Of a stretch of DNA of 64,000 bases, positions 28,103 through 38,265 are shown in pieces (the first letter of the stretch is position 1; the number at the start of each line of letters is the position of its first letter). Source of the stretch: Niastella sp. (GTDB taxonomy: Bacteria; Bacteroidota; Bacteroidia; Chitinophagales; Chitinophagaceae); NCBI GenBank assembly GCA_017744515.1, contig JAGIBF010000009.1, positions 15,934 to 79,933 on the forward strand. The letters run 5' to 3'. The translations under genes were made by a program, and so were the position numbers. The notes beneath the pieces were generated by a model. That model saw only the letters and a list, made by a program, of their open reading frames with translations. It made no database searches and had not been told where the DNA came from.

Positions 28103-30489
28103 CGTACGGCCACTTTTTTAGCTGTTTTTCTCTCTTTTTTCACATCACTTTCATACGCGCCGTATCCATAGCCGTAGCTATAGCCGTAACCATAGCCACG
28201 TTTTTTGAGGAGTACGTCGTTGACGATGATGTTTATCTTAGGCATTACTTTCTTGCGGTTGAACTTTTCGATCAGCGTGATCTGCTGTTTGTAAGTAAGG
28301 CGGTGACGCACTACGTACAAGGTTGCATCTGCATGGCTTGCCATGATCTCTGCGTCGGTAACCAGGCCTACGGGCGGGCTATCGATGAGAATATAGTCGT
28401 AATGTTTTTTCAGCTCTTCGAACAGTTGCTGCGTTTTGGGCAGCATCAACAATTCTGTTGGATTGGGCGGCAAAGGACCTGATGGCAGCACCGTAAAGTT
28501 GTCATCTACACCAGATGGCTGTGTCCATTGAAGCCAGTTGTCATCGTTGGAGATGATGTAGTTGGAAAAGCCTGTCTTACGCAGGTTCAGGTTTTCTGTG
28601 ATCTTGGGTTTGCGCAGGTCAAGCTCCAGCAGGATCACTTTTTTACCTGCCAGTGCAAGCGCTGCCGACAGGTTGATCGACAGGAATGATTTTCCTTCAC
28701 CACTCATACTGGAAGTAACAAGGATTGTTTTTTCATGTTCTCCCGGCAGCAGGTACTGCAGGTTGGTGCGGAGTGAGCGAAGCTGCTCGGCAATCAACTG
28801 GCGCGACCTGAGCGAGATGGTCACTACGTCTTTCTCGTTGTTGTGTCCTATTTCGGCCAGCACGGGTGCGCTGGTAAGCGCATTGATGTCTTCTATCGAA
28901 TTGACACGGTTATTGAAGTAGTCCTTTCCAAAGCTGATCACCAATGGAATTAGCATGCCTATAAGGAAGGCCGTCATCATGATCATGCTCTTTTTGGGCT
29001 TGAAAGGTGATGATTCGGCTTTGGCCATATCGATGATCCGGGCGTTGGCAAGCGTGGATGATTTCGATATCGCTGTTTCTTCCTGTTTCTTCAGGAGAAA
29101 CAGGTAAAGTTCTTGTTTGATGGCCTGCTGCCTTGAATAGTCGAGGAAGATGCGTTCTTTCGACGGCACTTTGCTGATCATTCCTTCCACGCCATTGTTT
29201 CTTTTTTTGAGTTCTGATATGCTTACGTTGAACCCCTGTTTTACGGAGTTGATGCTGCTCAGCAGTTCGCCGCGCATGTTGACGAGTTGTTCATCCAGGC
29301 TGAGGACAGAAGGGTGCTGAGGCGTATGGCTCAACAGCATTTTGTCTCTCTCCAGCTGCATCTCATTGTACCGTTGTACGAGCGCCACAAAGCTGGGGTC
29401 CTGCATCACAAGAGAGGAAGGAACGATGCGTGCGTTGTTCTGGTTGCTTTTCAGGAACTGCTCCAGCGCCTCGATCACGGAGAGCTGTACTTCCTGGGTA
29501 GTTTGCTGTTTGGAAAACTCGCTGGTATTGTCGAGCAATATGCGTGATTGTTCGGTAAGGTCGGTGAGTTTGTTCTTTGTTTTAAACCCTTCAATATCCT
29601 TTTCTATACCCGATAGCTCACTTGACACAAGGGAAAGCCTTTCGTCGATGAATTTCATCGTGCTATCGGCAATCCTGTTCTTATCGTTCACGTTGGCCTG
29701 CAGGTAGGTGTTGATAAGCGCGTTCAGTATTTTCTGTCCCTTCTCAGGCAGGGTTTCTGTGAGCGTAAGGTAGATCACGCTGACTTCATCATTGGGAATA
29801 TCAACAGTGAGCGACGCCATGTAGCCCTGTGTAGTGCCATCGATTGACCCGATGGTGATCTCGAGCCGTTGCTCTACCGGCCATCTTCCAAATCCTTTAG
29901 AGGGGTTGATGACTGCGGTGCCTTCGCTCAGGTTGAGGGTATCGCCAAAATGTCCTTTGAGCCTGGTATGTTCGTTGCTTAATGTGAAGTTGGTAGGGTT
30001 TGTCTTGTCAAACTCCAGGTGATAACTCAGCGAATTGCCCGGGAATGAATCTGTTGCTTTGATAATAGTCAATACTACCGGGCTTTCGGTATAGATCTCT
30101 GTATTTTGTAATTGACCAGGTATGAAGTAGTGTATGTTGAGCTGCAGGTTCCTGACTACTTGCTCCATGAGTGTACGGCTCTTGAAGATCTCCGCTTCAT
30201 TATCCACATTACTTTTACCACCCAGCAGCCCGAAGTCCTGCAGTATGCTGGCGCCTCCCAGTTCGGAACTTTTTTTATCATCCTGTACCAGTACCGACGC
30301 ACGTATTTTATATTGACGGGGAGAGGTCTTAAAATAAAAGACGGCAATAGCAAGACTGACGGACACAGAAAGGATCAGCCAGGGCCATAGGGATAAAAGC
30401 TTTGAAATGATCTTCTGGAAAGAGATCATTTCATGCGATGCTTCTGGATCGTCGAACGGGGTGATATCTGCCGGCGCTTTCTTTTGCAT
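28099..30489 (-). CDS. Wzc-like chain-length determinant / BY-type tyrosine autokinase
   Basis: Wzz N-term, ILVTSSMSGEGKSFLSINLSAALALAGKKVILLELDLRKPKI Walker A/A', DYILIDSPPVGLVTDAEIM Walker B, Tyr-rich C-term. Confidence 0.93.
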   Translation of the reverse strand: MQKKAPADITPFDDPEASHEMISFQKIISKLLSLWPWLILSVSVSLAIAVFYFKTSPRQYKIRASVLVQDDKKSSELGGASILQDFGLLGGKSNVDNEAEIFKSRTLMEQVVRNLQLNIHYFIPGQLQNTEIYTESPVVLTIIKATDSFPGNSLSYHLEFDKTNPTNFTLSNEHTRLKGHFGDTLNLSEGTAVINPSKGFGRWPVEQRLEITIGSIDGTTQGYMASLTVDIPNDEVSVIYLTLTETLPEKGQKILNALINTYLQANVNDKNRIADSTMKFIDERLSLVSSELSGIEKDIEGFKTKNKLTDLTEQSRILLDNTSEFSKQQTTQEVQLSVIEALEQFLKSNQNNARIVPSSLVMQDPSFVALVQRYNEMQLERDKMLLSHTPQHPSVLSLDEQLVNMRGELLSSINSVKQGFNVSISELKKRNNGVEGMISKVPSKERIFLDYSRQQAIKQELYLFLLKKQEETAISKSSTLANARIIDMAKAESSPFKPKKSMIMMTAFLIGMLIPLVISFGKDYFNNRVNSIEDINALTSAPVLAEIGHNNEKDVVTISLRSRQLIAEQLRSLRTNLQYLLPGEHEKTILVTSSMSGEGKSFLSINLSAALALAGKKVILLELDLRKPKITENLNLRKTGFSNYIISNDDNWLQWTQPSGVDDNFTVLPSGPLPPNPTELLMLPKTQQLFEELKKHYDYILIDSPPVGLVTDAEIMASHADATLYVVRHRLTYKQQITLIEKFNRKKVMPKINIIVNDVLLKKRGYGYGYSYGYGYGAYESDVKKERKTAKKVAVR

Positions 30490-30500
30490 GGATAATCGGT

Positions 30501-31319
30501 CTATATTCTTGAGAAAATCACAATTAGTAAAGAGATACCTGTGGCAATCAGGCTGATGTTCCTTGTTTTAACCGCATCTGTCGAGGCGATCTTTGATTTG
30601 CCCGGTTCCACATAGATCATATCACCCTGCTTCAGGTAGAAGTAGGGTGAGCTGAACATATCGGCTGAGTTGAGGTTGAACCTCACGTATTGTTTTTGTC
30701 CCAATGAATCGCGTATCAACAGCACGTTCTCTCTTTTCCCAAAGATGGTAAGGTCGCCGGCCATGCCGATGGCATCGAGGATGCTTACTTTTTCATTGGG
30801 TACTACATACGAGGCAGGGCGGGCTACTTCGCCCAATATGGTGATGCTGAAGTTGGCAAAACGTACATTGACTACAGGGCTGTTGTAGAACAGGGACACT
30901 TTGTTGCGTATGGAGTCTTTTGCCACGGAGGTAGTTAAGCCTGCTACTTTGATCCTGCCGATCACGGGCAATTCGATGGTGCCCTGGTTATCTACCAGCA
31001 ATCCTGATATGGGTGTTGGTGCCACCGGTGAGGTAGAGGAGCCGGGTTGTATAGCAAAGGAAGTGGTGTTGCCCGCTGTCAATACGGTGTTCACCTGCGG
31101 GTCGAGCGTCAGGATGGAAACCTGTAAGATGTCGTTGGGCTGAATGATGGGATCGCTAAAGCCAAGGCTTGGGATATTCCTGGCGCCCTGATAAACCGTA
31201 TCGGGGATGTTCTTGAAGTAGGTGATCTTTTTATCTGTACCGCATGAGCTGGCAAAGATGATAATGCATAGGAATGCAGCGATAGTAATGGATAGACTTA
31301 ACCGGCTCATGGGTTTCAT
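30501..31319 (-). CDS. Polysaccharide export outer-membrane lipoprotein (Wza-like)
   Basis: Lipobox (FASSCGTDKK), IIQPNDILQVSILTLDPQVN, GTIELPVIGRIKVAGLTTSVAKDSI SLBB-like region. Confidence 0.9.
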   Translation of the reverse strand: MKPMSRLSLSITIAAFLCIIIFASSCGTDKKITYFKNIPDTVYQGARNIPSLGFSDPIIQPNDILQVSILTLDPQVNTVLTAGNTTSFAIQPGSSTSPVAPTPISGLLVDNQGTIELPVIGRIKVAGLTTSVAKDSIRNKVSLFYNSPVVNVRFANFSITILGEVARPASYVVPNEKVSILDAIGMAGDLTIFGKRENVLLIRDSLGQKQYVRFNLNSADMFSSPYFYLKQGDMIYVEPGKSKIASTDAVKTRNISLIATGISLLIVIFSRI

Positions 31320-31355
31320 CTGATATTAGATTTTTAACTAATGGTTTTTCAATGG

Positions 31356-31385
31356 GCCTGTTCATATATCGACTACTGAACAGGC
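31356..31385. promoter_or_regulatory. Leader-region hairpin upstream of the EPS operon
   Basis: Perfect 9-bp inverted repeat GCCTGTTCA(31356-31364)/TGAACAGGC(31377-31385), 37 bp upstream of the wza-like start. Confidence 0.55.
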
Positions 31386-31580
31386 AAATGATGCTAAATA
31401 AGTTGATGGCAAGTAACCGTCCAATTCCCAAAACTGGATATAGAATCTAAAAACGGGACAAAATGGTGTTTATTATAAACCTACCTATTTAATTTTTAAT
31501 TATTTAAGACCCCGCCTGAACATATATGAATGAGGTTGTATGTGATAATGGTAAATTAATATTATGGGTGTTGTATATGG

Positions 31581-31618
31581 CAAAAAAAAGTGATCCCAAC
31601 CGACGGTTGGGATCACTT
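31581..31618 (-). terminator. Rho-independent terminator downstream of the SusCD/DUF5007 locus
   Basis: Minus strand AAGTGATCCCAACC...GGTTGGGATCACTT followed by T-run. Confidence 0.88.
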
Positions 31619-31672
31619 AAAGGGTTTGGATAATAGAGTATGGATGGTTGGGTCGAATAGCGGGCCGTCCTT

Positions 31673-32653
31673 CTAATTTACTTTGCTTACATCAGTAAAC
31701 TTAAGTTCAATGATGTAAGTGCCTTCCATTTTCAAAGTGAATGCAAAACGGGGATTAACCGAGTATAACCCAGGTGTAAATCCGTCCACAGTTGCAAACT
31801 GGCTCGGTATGCGGTAATAGATGAGGTGTCCCCAGTCTGTAGTGGCATCCACATATTTAGCCAGTGGGAAGGGAGCTACCTCAAAGTCGCAGATCATAGC
31901 TGTATCTGTGAACTGTACGGGTGTAAAGCGGGCATAGTTCTCGAAGGTGGGGCGGTCGCCGCGCCTGATGATCTCTCCGGCTTTTGGATTGAAAGCCCTA
32001 CCATTTTTATCGGTAAGCTTAAGAATGATCCTGGCCCCATCGTTGGACACCTTGGTGAAGGTGAGCTTAGGATTTTTATGTGGGGTAGCTACACCAGTCA
32101 CATTGTGAAACGCATTGGACACATTGTCTTCCTGCTGGAAGATGTCGTCGGGAAGCGGGTCTACTATATTGATGGTGCCAAATGATGGGAACACTTTCGT
32201 AGTGCTTGAATTGGTAGCCTGCAGGTCGAAAGTGTATTTACCGAGGGGAATATTAACCGATCCGCGGTTAAAGCTGATCTGACCGCTAACCGGGTTAAAT
32301 TCCATCGGTGTTACGGTTTTTTTCTCCCGCTTCTTGTTGAGCTCCGCTACAGTCGTATCAGTTTTAATATCGAAGGTCATGCCTGGTTTGAACATGAGCA
32401 CTTCGTATTTCTGGTTAAACTCCTTTGGTGCGGCGCTTCCGTTCTCACCACGCAGGTTAAGCATCTCAAAGGTGATGGGTGGTGTTGAACCGTCGATGTC
32501 AATGCGCTGGGATTGTACCAGGGGCAAACCACGCAGGCAATAAATGTTCTTATCGATGTAGCGCATGGTATCGCTGAGGAATCCTTCCTGTATTTTTTTG
32601 CAGGCTGCGCCGGCTATGATAAGTACCAGCAATATGATGGTTATCTTTCTCAT
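31673..32653 (-). CDS. Lipoprotein, DUF5007-like
   Basis: Lipobox IIAGAACKKIQ; position at end of SusCD operon; family call from memory of sequence pattern. Confidence 0.5.
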   Translation of the reverse strand: MRKITIILLVLIIAGAACKKIQEGFLSDTMRYIDKNIYCLRGLPLVQSQRIDIDGSTPPITFEMLNLRGENGSAAPKEFNQKYEVLMFKPGMTFDIKTDTTVAELNKKREKKTVTPMEFNPVSGQISFNRGSVNIPLGKYTFDLQATNSSTTKVFPSFGTINIVDPLPDDIFQQEDNVSNAFHNVTGVATPHKNPKLTFTKVSNDGARIILKLTDKNGRAFNPKAGEIIRRGDRPTFENYARFTPVQFTDTAMICDFEVAPFPLAKYVDATTDWGHLIYYRIPSQFATVDGFTPGLYSVNPRFAFTLKMEGTYIIELKFTDVSKVN

Positions 32654-32667
32654 GATTATTTTATTTT

Positions 32668-33357
32668 TTATTTAGGAAGTGCTTCTGTATTGAAGAATAG
32701 ACGATGAAAATCGCTTAACACGTGTATGGTGCCCGTAGTGGTAATGATACCGCTGGTTTGACAGTCATAGCTCATATCTCTATCCTTATTGGGGATTGAG
32801 TTGTAGTCGGGTTCTGTTTCATCACGCGTACCGATCACTTTGGTGAAATTGACATAGTCGACGTGGTCGATGTAGGAACCATAATCCTGGGTCCTCCTGA
32901 GCTTGATGTAGAATTGTACGTTGGGGATGTTGCCGAGCAGGTTTTGATAAAACTTACCATCTACCGTGAGTTTTTCCCGTCCGAGGTCACCCGTGTACAT
33001 ATACATCTTGATAGAGTCTTTTATTTCCTGCAGTGGCAGACTATCCAGCGTGTACTTGATGTTCTCATTATTCAGTTCCAATGCTCGTCTGTTGTAACGT
33101 GCTCTTACGAATTCGTCGACGCTATAGTTGGTAGTAGCAAAGAAAGTGATATTGCCATTCACGGCATCCTTCAGGCCAGCTCTGTCGATGAGATGAACCA
33201 GCGAAGAGAACTGGGGCTTTGATTTCAGGAAGTCGTAGGTGGTCATATTGACCTTGGGATTGTGCGTCCCTCCGTCATTCTTGTAGCTGTCCTTGTTGCA
33301 GGAAACGAGGCTGCCTGCTGTAACGAGGATGAGTAATGCTGTTATAATATTTTTCAT
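32668..33357 (-). CDS. Fasciclin-domain-like lipoprotein
   Basis: Lipobox SLVSCNKD; TYDFLKSKPQFSSLVHLIDRAGLKDAVNGNITFFATTNYSVDEF fasciclin-like block. Confidence 0.7.
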   Translation of the reverse strand: MKNIITALLILVTAGSLVSCNKDSYKNDGGTHNPKVNMTTYDFLKSKPQFSSLVHLIDRAGLKDAVNGNITFFATTNYSVDEFVRARYNRRALELNNENIKYTLDSLPLQEIKDSIKMYMYTGDLGREKLTVDGKFYQNLLGNIPNVQFYIKLRRTQDYGSYIDHVDYVNFTKVIGTRDETEPDYNSIPNKDRDMSYDCQTSGIITTTGTIHVLSDFHRLFFNTEALPK

Positions 33358-33390
33358 ATAAGTATAATTATTTGTGTTAAGCACGGATGA

Positions 33391-34968
33391 TTAGATCTTA
33401 CCCAGCCACCAGGAGGTTTGTACCAGGAACCTGTTGTTTCTGAACAGATCAGGGCTAACGGGCCAGTAGAAGCCTCCCCGTGCAAAACGCGCTTCTGACA
33501 GCCAGTCCACAAAGTTTACATACTGTCTTGTTCTCAGCAGGTCCCAGAAAATATGTCCTTCTACATAGAGTTCTTTGCCTCTTTCCACGATGTACTCATA
33601 CATGAGGTCGTCTTTTGTGTAGCTGTTGTCGACACGGTTATCGGGATGTGCACCATTTCTCTCGCGGAAGGAGTTGATCACCTGCATAGCAGTAGCGAGA
33701 TCATTCTTGTAAAGTGCTATTTCCGCACGCAGCAATTGCATATCCGAGTAGCGGAAGAGGATCATGTCGTTGCTCAGGTAAGCATCCAGGTTTTGGCCGG
33801 GATTGCGGTATACCACGTTGCTGTACTTGCGGCACATCGGCTCTGATGTCTTTGTATAATCGAAGTTTTTGCGATAACGAACATCTGCAGTATCCAGCGG
33901 GCGTGTCCACTGGCTGCCATCCCAATACCAGAACTGGTAATTGTTGTTGAAATAGGTGCTTGGAACCCAGAAACGGGCATTGCTGCTATAGTAAGCCACA
34001 TAGTCAGGGCCGCGCAGAAACTCCAGGCCAATGTGGGCGTTGGAACCTTCCTGAGTTTTGTCGTCCATGTACAACTGGAAGATGCCTTCGTTTGAAGTAG
34101 CGGTGTTGCTGCGGCCAACGAAAGTGGTGTAGTAGTTCGCTGTGTCGGTGTAAGAGTATCCGCCCAGTGCCAGCAGTTTGGTAACGGTGGTATCGGCACT
34201 GTTCACATCTTCTGCGTTGGGCGTATTGCTGGCAAGATTGCTCATGGTAGCGCGCCAGAGGTAGAGGTGCGCCAGCAGGGCATATGCTGATCCGCGATTG
34301 GCTGTTACGGCTCTTTCTGACTTTACCGCATAGCCCCAGTCGAGAAGGGCTGCTGCTTGTTTGCAATCTTTTTCTATTTGTTTCAGTACGTCGGCCACCG
34401 GAGTACGCGCGAGTTGGGGTGCAACAATGGCGTCATCATAGGCTTCCACTACAAGCGGCACATCGCCCCAAACCTTCGCCATTTCAAAATAGGTGAAGGC
34501 ACGGATGAAGAGCGCCTGACCTTTCATTTTGTTTTTGAATTGCTGGATGTTGTCTACATCGGCAAAATCGGCATCTGTTGATTTGTCAACCTTGCTGATG
34601 ATCAGGTTGCTCATGTTGATGGTCTTGTAAAACAATGACCAGTCACCCAGGCTTTGCACGTTGTATTTGAAGGTGAAATCGCCATTCTGAATACCTTCGA
34701 GACCGTCACCATTATAATCGATGGTAAAGTAGTTTTTGGCTACTGCATCGCCATACATATAATAGCGATTGCTTTTATCGGTGAGCGTGCGTCTCAGCAG
34801 CGAATAGTTGCCGGCCATGGCTGACTGGTAATCACGGCCGGTTTTCCAGAACACTTCGTCGTAGGTGGAGTTTTTGGGTGTTTGCTCCAACAGTTTCTTG
34901 CACGAACTACCAGCGAGCACACAAAGCAGCAGGAGTGGGATGCTATATATAGATATGTTGCGTTTCAT
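33391..34968 (-). CDS. susD: RagB/SusD family nutrient-uptake outer-membrane lipoprotein
   Basis: Lipobox CVLAGSSCKKLLEQTPKNS; YEYIVERGKELYVEGHIFWDLLR; C-term PVSPDLFRNNRFLVQ; directly after susC. Confidence 0.93.
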   Translation of the reverse strand: MKRNISIYSIPLLLLCVLAGSSCKKLLEQTPKNSTYDEVFWKTGRDYQSAMAGNYSLLRRTLTDKSNRYYMYGDAVAKNYFTIDYNGDGLEGIQNGDFTFKYNVQSLGDWSLFYKTINMSNLIISKVDKSTDADFADVDNIQQFKNKMKGQALFIRAFTYFEMAKVWGDVPLVVEAYDDAIVAPQLARTPVADVLKQIEKDCKQAAALLDWGYAVKSERAVTANRGSAYALLAHLYLWRATMSNLASNTPNAEDVNSADTTVTKLLALGGYSYTDTANYYTTFVGRSNTATSNEGIFQLYMDDKTQEGSNAHIGLEFLRGPDYVAYYSSNARFWVPSTYFNNNYQFWYWDGSQWTRPLDTADVRYRKNFDYTKTSEPMCRKYSNVVYRNPGQNLDAYLSNDMILFRYSDMQLLRAEIALYKNDLATAMQVINSFRERNGAHPDNRVDNSYTKDDLMYEYIVERGKELYVEGHIFWDLLRTRQYVNFVDWLSEARFARGGFYWPVSPDLFRNNRFLVQTSWWLGKI

Positions 34969-34990
34969 GTTTTTCCTTTTTAGCGTTTGA

Positions 34991-37900
34991 TTAGAATTGA
35001 ACCTCCAGGCCGAGCGTGAATTTTCTTGGAATGGGGTATCCGGCTCCGTTGTACTCTCCATAAGGATTAACAGCTTCTGCATCAGGTAGGTCTTTCGAGC
35101 GCTGGAACATCGCTACGTTGTCGACAGTGCCAAATACTTTGAAGCGGTCAAGCTTGAATTTGGTGAGCAGGCTGCGGGGAAGATCGTAGGAGAGGATAAC
35201 GCTCCTGATCCTGAAGTAATCGCCTTTTTCAAGGAAGAAAGTCTGGGCTGACGTGTAATAGTAGCGATACGTGCCGAGGTCATACTTGGCATATTCGGCC
35301 TTATCGCCTGGTTCGCGCCAGATGTTGATCTTATTGAGATTGGGGGTGGAGAACCTTACGAAGTTATAGTAGGGGTCGCCATCCTGTGAGTTGGCAAAAC
35401 GGTCGGATTTAAAGAGGTTCAACACGTCCCTGTCGAAAGTGAACGTACAGAAGATACCGAGTGTTAAATTCTTCCAGGTAAAGTTGTTGGTGAAACCGCC
35501 GGTGATCTTGGGATTGGGATCACCAGTGGGAACTTTATCAGGATTAAGACCATCGTTGAAGATATCGATCAGGTAATCTCCGTCGAGATCGGCAAACTGG
35601 AAGTCTCCCCCGCGATATTCTCCATTGGGGTTACGGAAGCGGGCGCCTGTGTAGGGGTTGATGGGAACGTCCTTGTCTGTGGCGTACACACCCAATGTTT
35701 TATACAGGTAGAACGCATAGATGGGGCTGCCTACTGACAGAATATGCGATTTGTCGAAGCGGTCTCCACTGAGTACGAGATCACGACCTGCATTGGGAAG
35801 GTTCATGATCGTGTTCTTGTTGTATGCGATGTTCACACGGCTGAACCATTTGATCGCGCTCCCGTTGGGCAGGGGATTGGCAGCGAGTGTCAGTTCCACA
35901 CCCGCATTTCTTACGCCGATCGCATTGGTTTGGGCCATATCATAACCGGTGGTAACGGGCAGTTCTACGGCGAATAATCCGAAGGAGTTTTCTTTATTAT
36001 AGAAATCCAGAGAAGCGGAATACTTTCCGTTCATGACTTCCAAGTCAGTACCGATATTCCATTGTTTTGATTTCTCCCAGCTCAGGTCTTTCTGGGCCAC
36101 ACCATTGGTAAAGTTGGGGGTAACGGCGGTAATGGAATTGTAAGTAGCTGCACCACTTCCGTTGTATCCTCCTGCATTTACGCTATACCTGTTATACTGC
36201 AGGTAGTTGTCGCGCGGCTGGGCGCCGGAGGTACCTAAGCTGGCGCGGAGTTTCACCATGGAGAAAGTGTTGGCCACTCTTTTCATCCAGGGCTCTTCAG
36301 TGAGTATCCACGCTGCTGATGCGGCAGGGAAAAAGCCCCATTTGTTGTTTTCTCCAAAGCGTGATGATCCATCCGTACGAAGGCTACCGGAAAAGAGGTA
36401 CTTGCCATCGAAGTCATAAGAGGTACGGAAGTAGTAAGACAATAAACCATAGGCCTGGTAGTCGGAATAAGCTCCGATCTTTAATTGCTGGAACCCTTGT
36501 ACCACTTGTATTTGGTCGGAAGCTCCACCATAACCAGATGCCTGTGTCTGTTGGAACTGGTCATAGGTAAATTCCTGGCCAGCTACCATGCTGAGGTTAT
36601 GTTTGCCAAATGCATTTACATAGCTCAGGTAGTTGGATGACATCACATTGATGGCATTATCGGTATACGTGTAGGAATAGTTACCGTTACCGTTCTGCAA
36701 TTCATTGGTGCGGTTGTAGTCACGGCGTGAGTTCTTATATATATAAGAGGTGAGTGAGGTGAGCCGCAGGTGATTGGAGAAGGTATAACCGAGGTTCATT
36801 GTAAAGTTGAACTGATTGGCTATGTTTTTATCGAGGTTATCCTTATACTGTCCCAACAGGAATTCTTTTTTATTGGGATCGAGGTTGAACAGGGAAGAGG
36901 GCATGTTGCCTGCACCAAGGGAGATCGGGCTGTTGCCATCTCCGTTTCCGCGTGCTTTATCTGTACGGAAATAGCTGATGATGGGGTTGATCTCCAGCTT
37001 ACCGCCGAGTGAGCGGGCGCCGAGGTTGAGGCGCATGGTGTATCTCTTGAAACCGGTGGCTTTGATGGTACCTTTTTCATCGTAGTAGTTGGTGCTGAAG
37101 CGATAGTTGGTTCCTCCGTCGCTGGCGCCGCTAAGGCTCAGATCCACGCTCTTTACATTACCAGGCTGGTAGAACATATCCTGCCAGTCGGTATTGCCGT
37201 TGAAAGCAGGGTTGAGACTGTCTGTGATCAGCGCAGGCAACCCTCTTTCCTGGTTGTAATCCAGCTGTTGCTGGAGGATAGCGAGCTTGGCCCTTCTTTC
37301 TTCTGCTCCGAGGGTAACATCGCGCAATTTGGGACGCTGCGTAATACCTGCGAAACCAGACACGATGACTTTGGGTGGTCCGTTTCTACCTTTCTTGGTA
37401 GTGATGAGGATTACACCATAAGCTGCGCGTGATCCATAAATGGCTGCGGCTGATGCATCTTTTAGTACGTCGATAGATTCAATATCATTAGGGTTTACAC
37501 CGCCGAGATAGTTCATGCCGGTACCAACGCCGGGACCTGCATAAGACTCTGTAGGCTGGGGTACGCCGTCTACTACATAGAGGGGGCTGTTCATGATGTC
37601 GTACTCATCATAGTTTGAGTTGATCTGTGAGTTACCACGTACCAGCACCGTTGGTGTGGCGCCGGGGGCTCCACTGAAGTTCTGTACGTTTACACCAGAA
37701 AGACGGCCTTGCAAGAGCTGGTCGAAGCTGGAAGCCGGCAGGTTGGCCAGTTCTTTTCCGGAAATACTGGACACCGCAGCGGTGTTTTTCTTACGCGTTA
37801 CTTTCTGGTAACCGATGACGACTGTTTCGGTGAGGTTACTGTTCGATTCTGCAAGCTTGATGGAAAGCGGTTTTTCACTGGTGATCTTGATGCTTTGTCC

Positions 37901-38131
37901 GGCATATCCCACCGACGAGACCTCGAGCGTTGCATTGATGCTGGTGGGAATGGAGAAGAATCCTCTGTCATTGGTTGTAACACCCCTGTCGGTGCCTTTG
38001 ATTTTAACGCTGACACCTGAGAGAGGTTCGTTTTTGGCATCGGTCACGATACCTGTGACGATTAACTGCTGTGCCTGTATATAGCAAAACAGGCATAGCA
38101 GTACACATGATAAAAAGAGCTTTTTCATCAT
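34991..38131 (-). CDS. susC: SusC/RagA family TonB-linked outer-membrane protein
   Basis: Carboxypeptidase-like N-domain, VVIGYQKVTRKKNTAAVSSISGKEL, NDIESIDVLKDASAAAIYGSRAAYGVILITTKKG. Confidence 0.96.
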   Translation of the reverse strand: MMKKLFLSCVLLCLFCYIQAQQLIVTGIVTDAKNEPLSGVSVKIKGTDRGVTTNDRGFFSIPTSINATLEVSSVGYAGQSIKITSEKPLSIKLAESNSNLTETVVIGYQKVTRKKNTAAVSSISGKELANLPASSFDQLLQGRLSGVNVQNFSGAPGATPTVLVRGNSQINSNYDEYDIMNSPLYVVDGVPQPTESYAGPGVGTGMNYLGGVNPNDIESIDVLKDASAAAIYGSRAAYGVILITTKKGRNGPPKVIVSGFAGITQRPKLRDVTLGAEERRAKLAILQQQLDYNQERGLPALITDSLNPAFNGNTDWQDMFYQPGNVKSVDLSLSGASDGGTNYRFSTNYYDEKGTIKATGFKRYTMRLNLGARSLGGKLEINPIISYFRTDKARGNGDGNSPISLGAGNMPSSLFNLDPNKKEFLLGQYKDNLDKNIANQFNFTMNLGYTFSNHLRLTSLTSYIYKNSRRDYNRTNELQNGNGNYSYTYTDNAINVMSSNYLSYVNAFGKHNLSMVAGQEFTYDQFQQTQASGYGGASDQIQVVQGFQQLKIGAYSDYQAYGLLSYYFRTSYDFDGKYLFSGSLRTDGSSRFGENNKWGFFPAASAAWILTEEPWMKRVANTFSMVKLRASLGTSGAQPRDNYLQYNRYSVNAGGYNGSGAATYNSITAVTPNFTNGVAQKDLSWEKSKQWNIGTDLEVMNGKYSASLDFYNKENSFGLFAVELPVTTGYDMAQTNAIGVRNAGVELTLAANPLPNGSAIKWFSRVNIAYNKNTIMNLPNAGRDLVLSGDRFDKSHILSVGSPIYAFYLYKTLGVYATDKDVPINPYTGARFRNPNGEYRGGDFQFADLDGDYLIDIFNDGLNPDKVPTGDPNPKITGGFTNNFTWKNLTLGIFCTFTFDRDVLNLFKSDRFANSQDGDPYYNFVRFSTPNLNKINIWREPGDKAEYAKYDLGTYRYYYTSAQTFFLEKGDYFRIRSVILSYDLPRSLLTKFKLDRFKVFGTVDNVAMFQRSKDLPDAEAVNPYGEYNGAGYPIPRKFTLGLEVQF

Positions 38132-38249
38132 TTAGCAGTTGTTTGGTTGAGCCTAAAGGTACCGGTATGCTAAACAGAAATTGACTCAAAACTTAACTTT
38201 TCTTTAACCGATTTTGCCCTACTAAAACCTTTTAGCATGTGGTTTTAAC

Positions 38250-38265
38250 GCGCAACCGGTTGCGC
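38250..38265. promoter_or_regulatory. Perfect 16-bp palindrome, LacI-family-like operator
   Basis: GCGCAACCGGTTGCGC is self-complementary; 119 bp upstream of the susC start. Confidence 0.6.
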
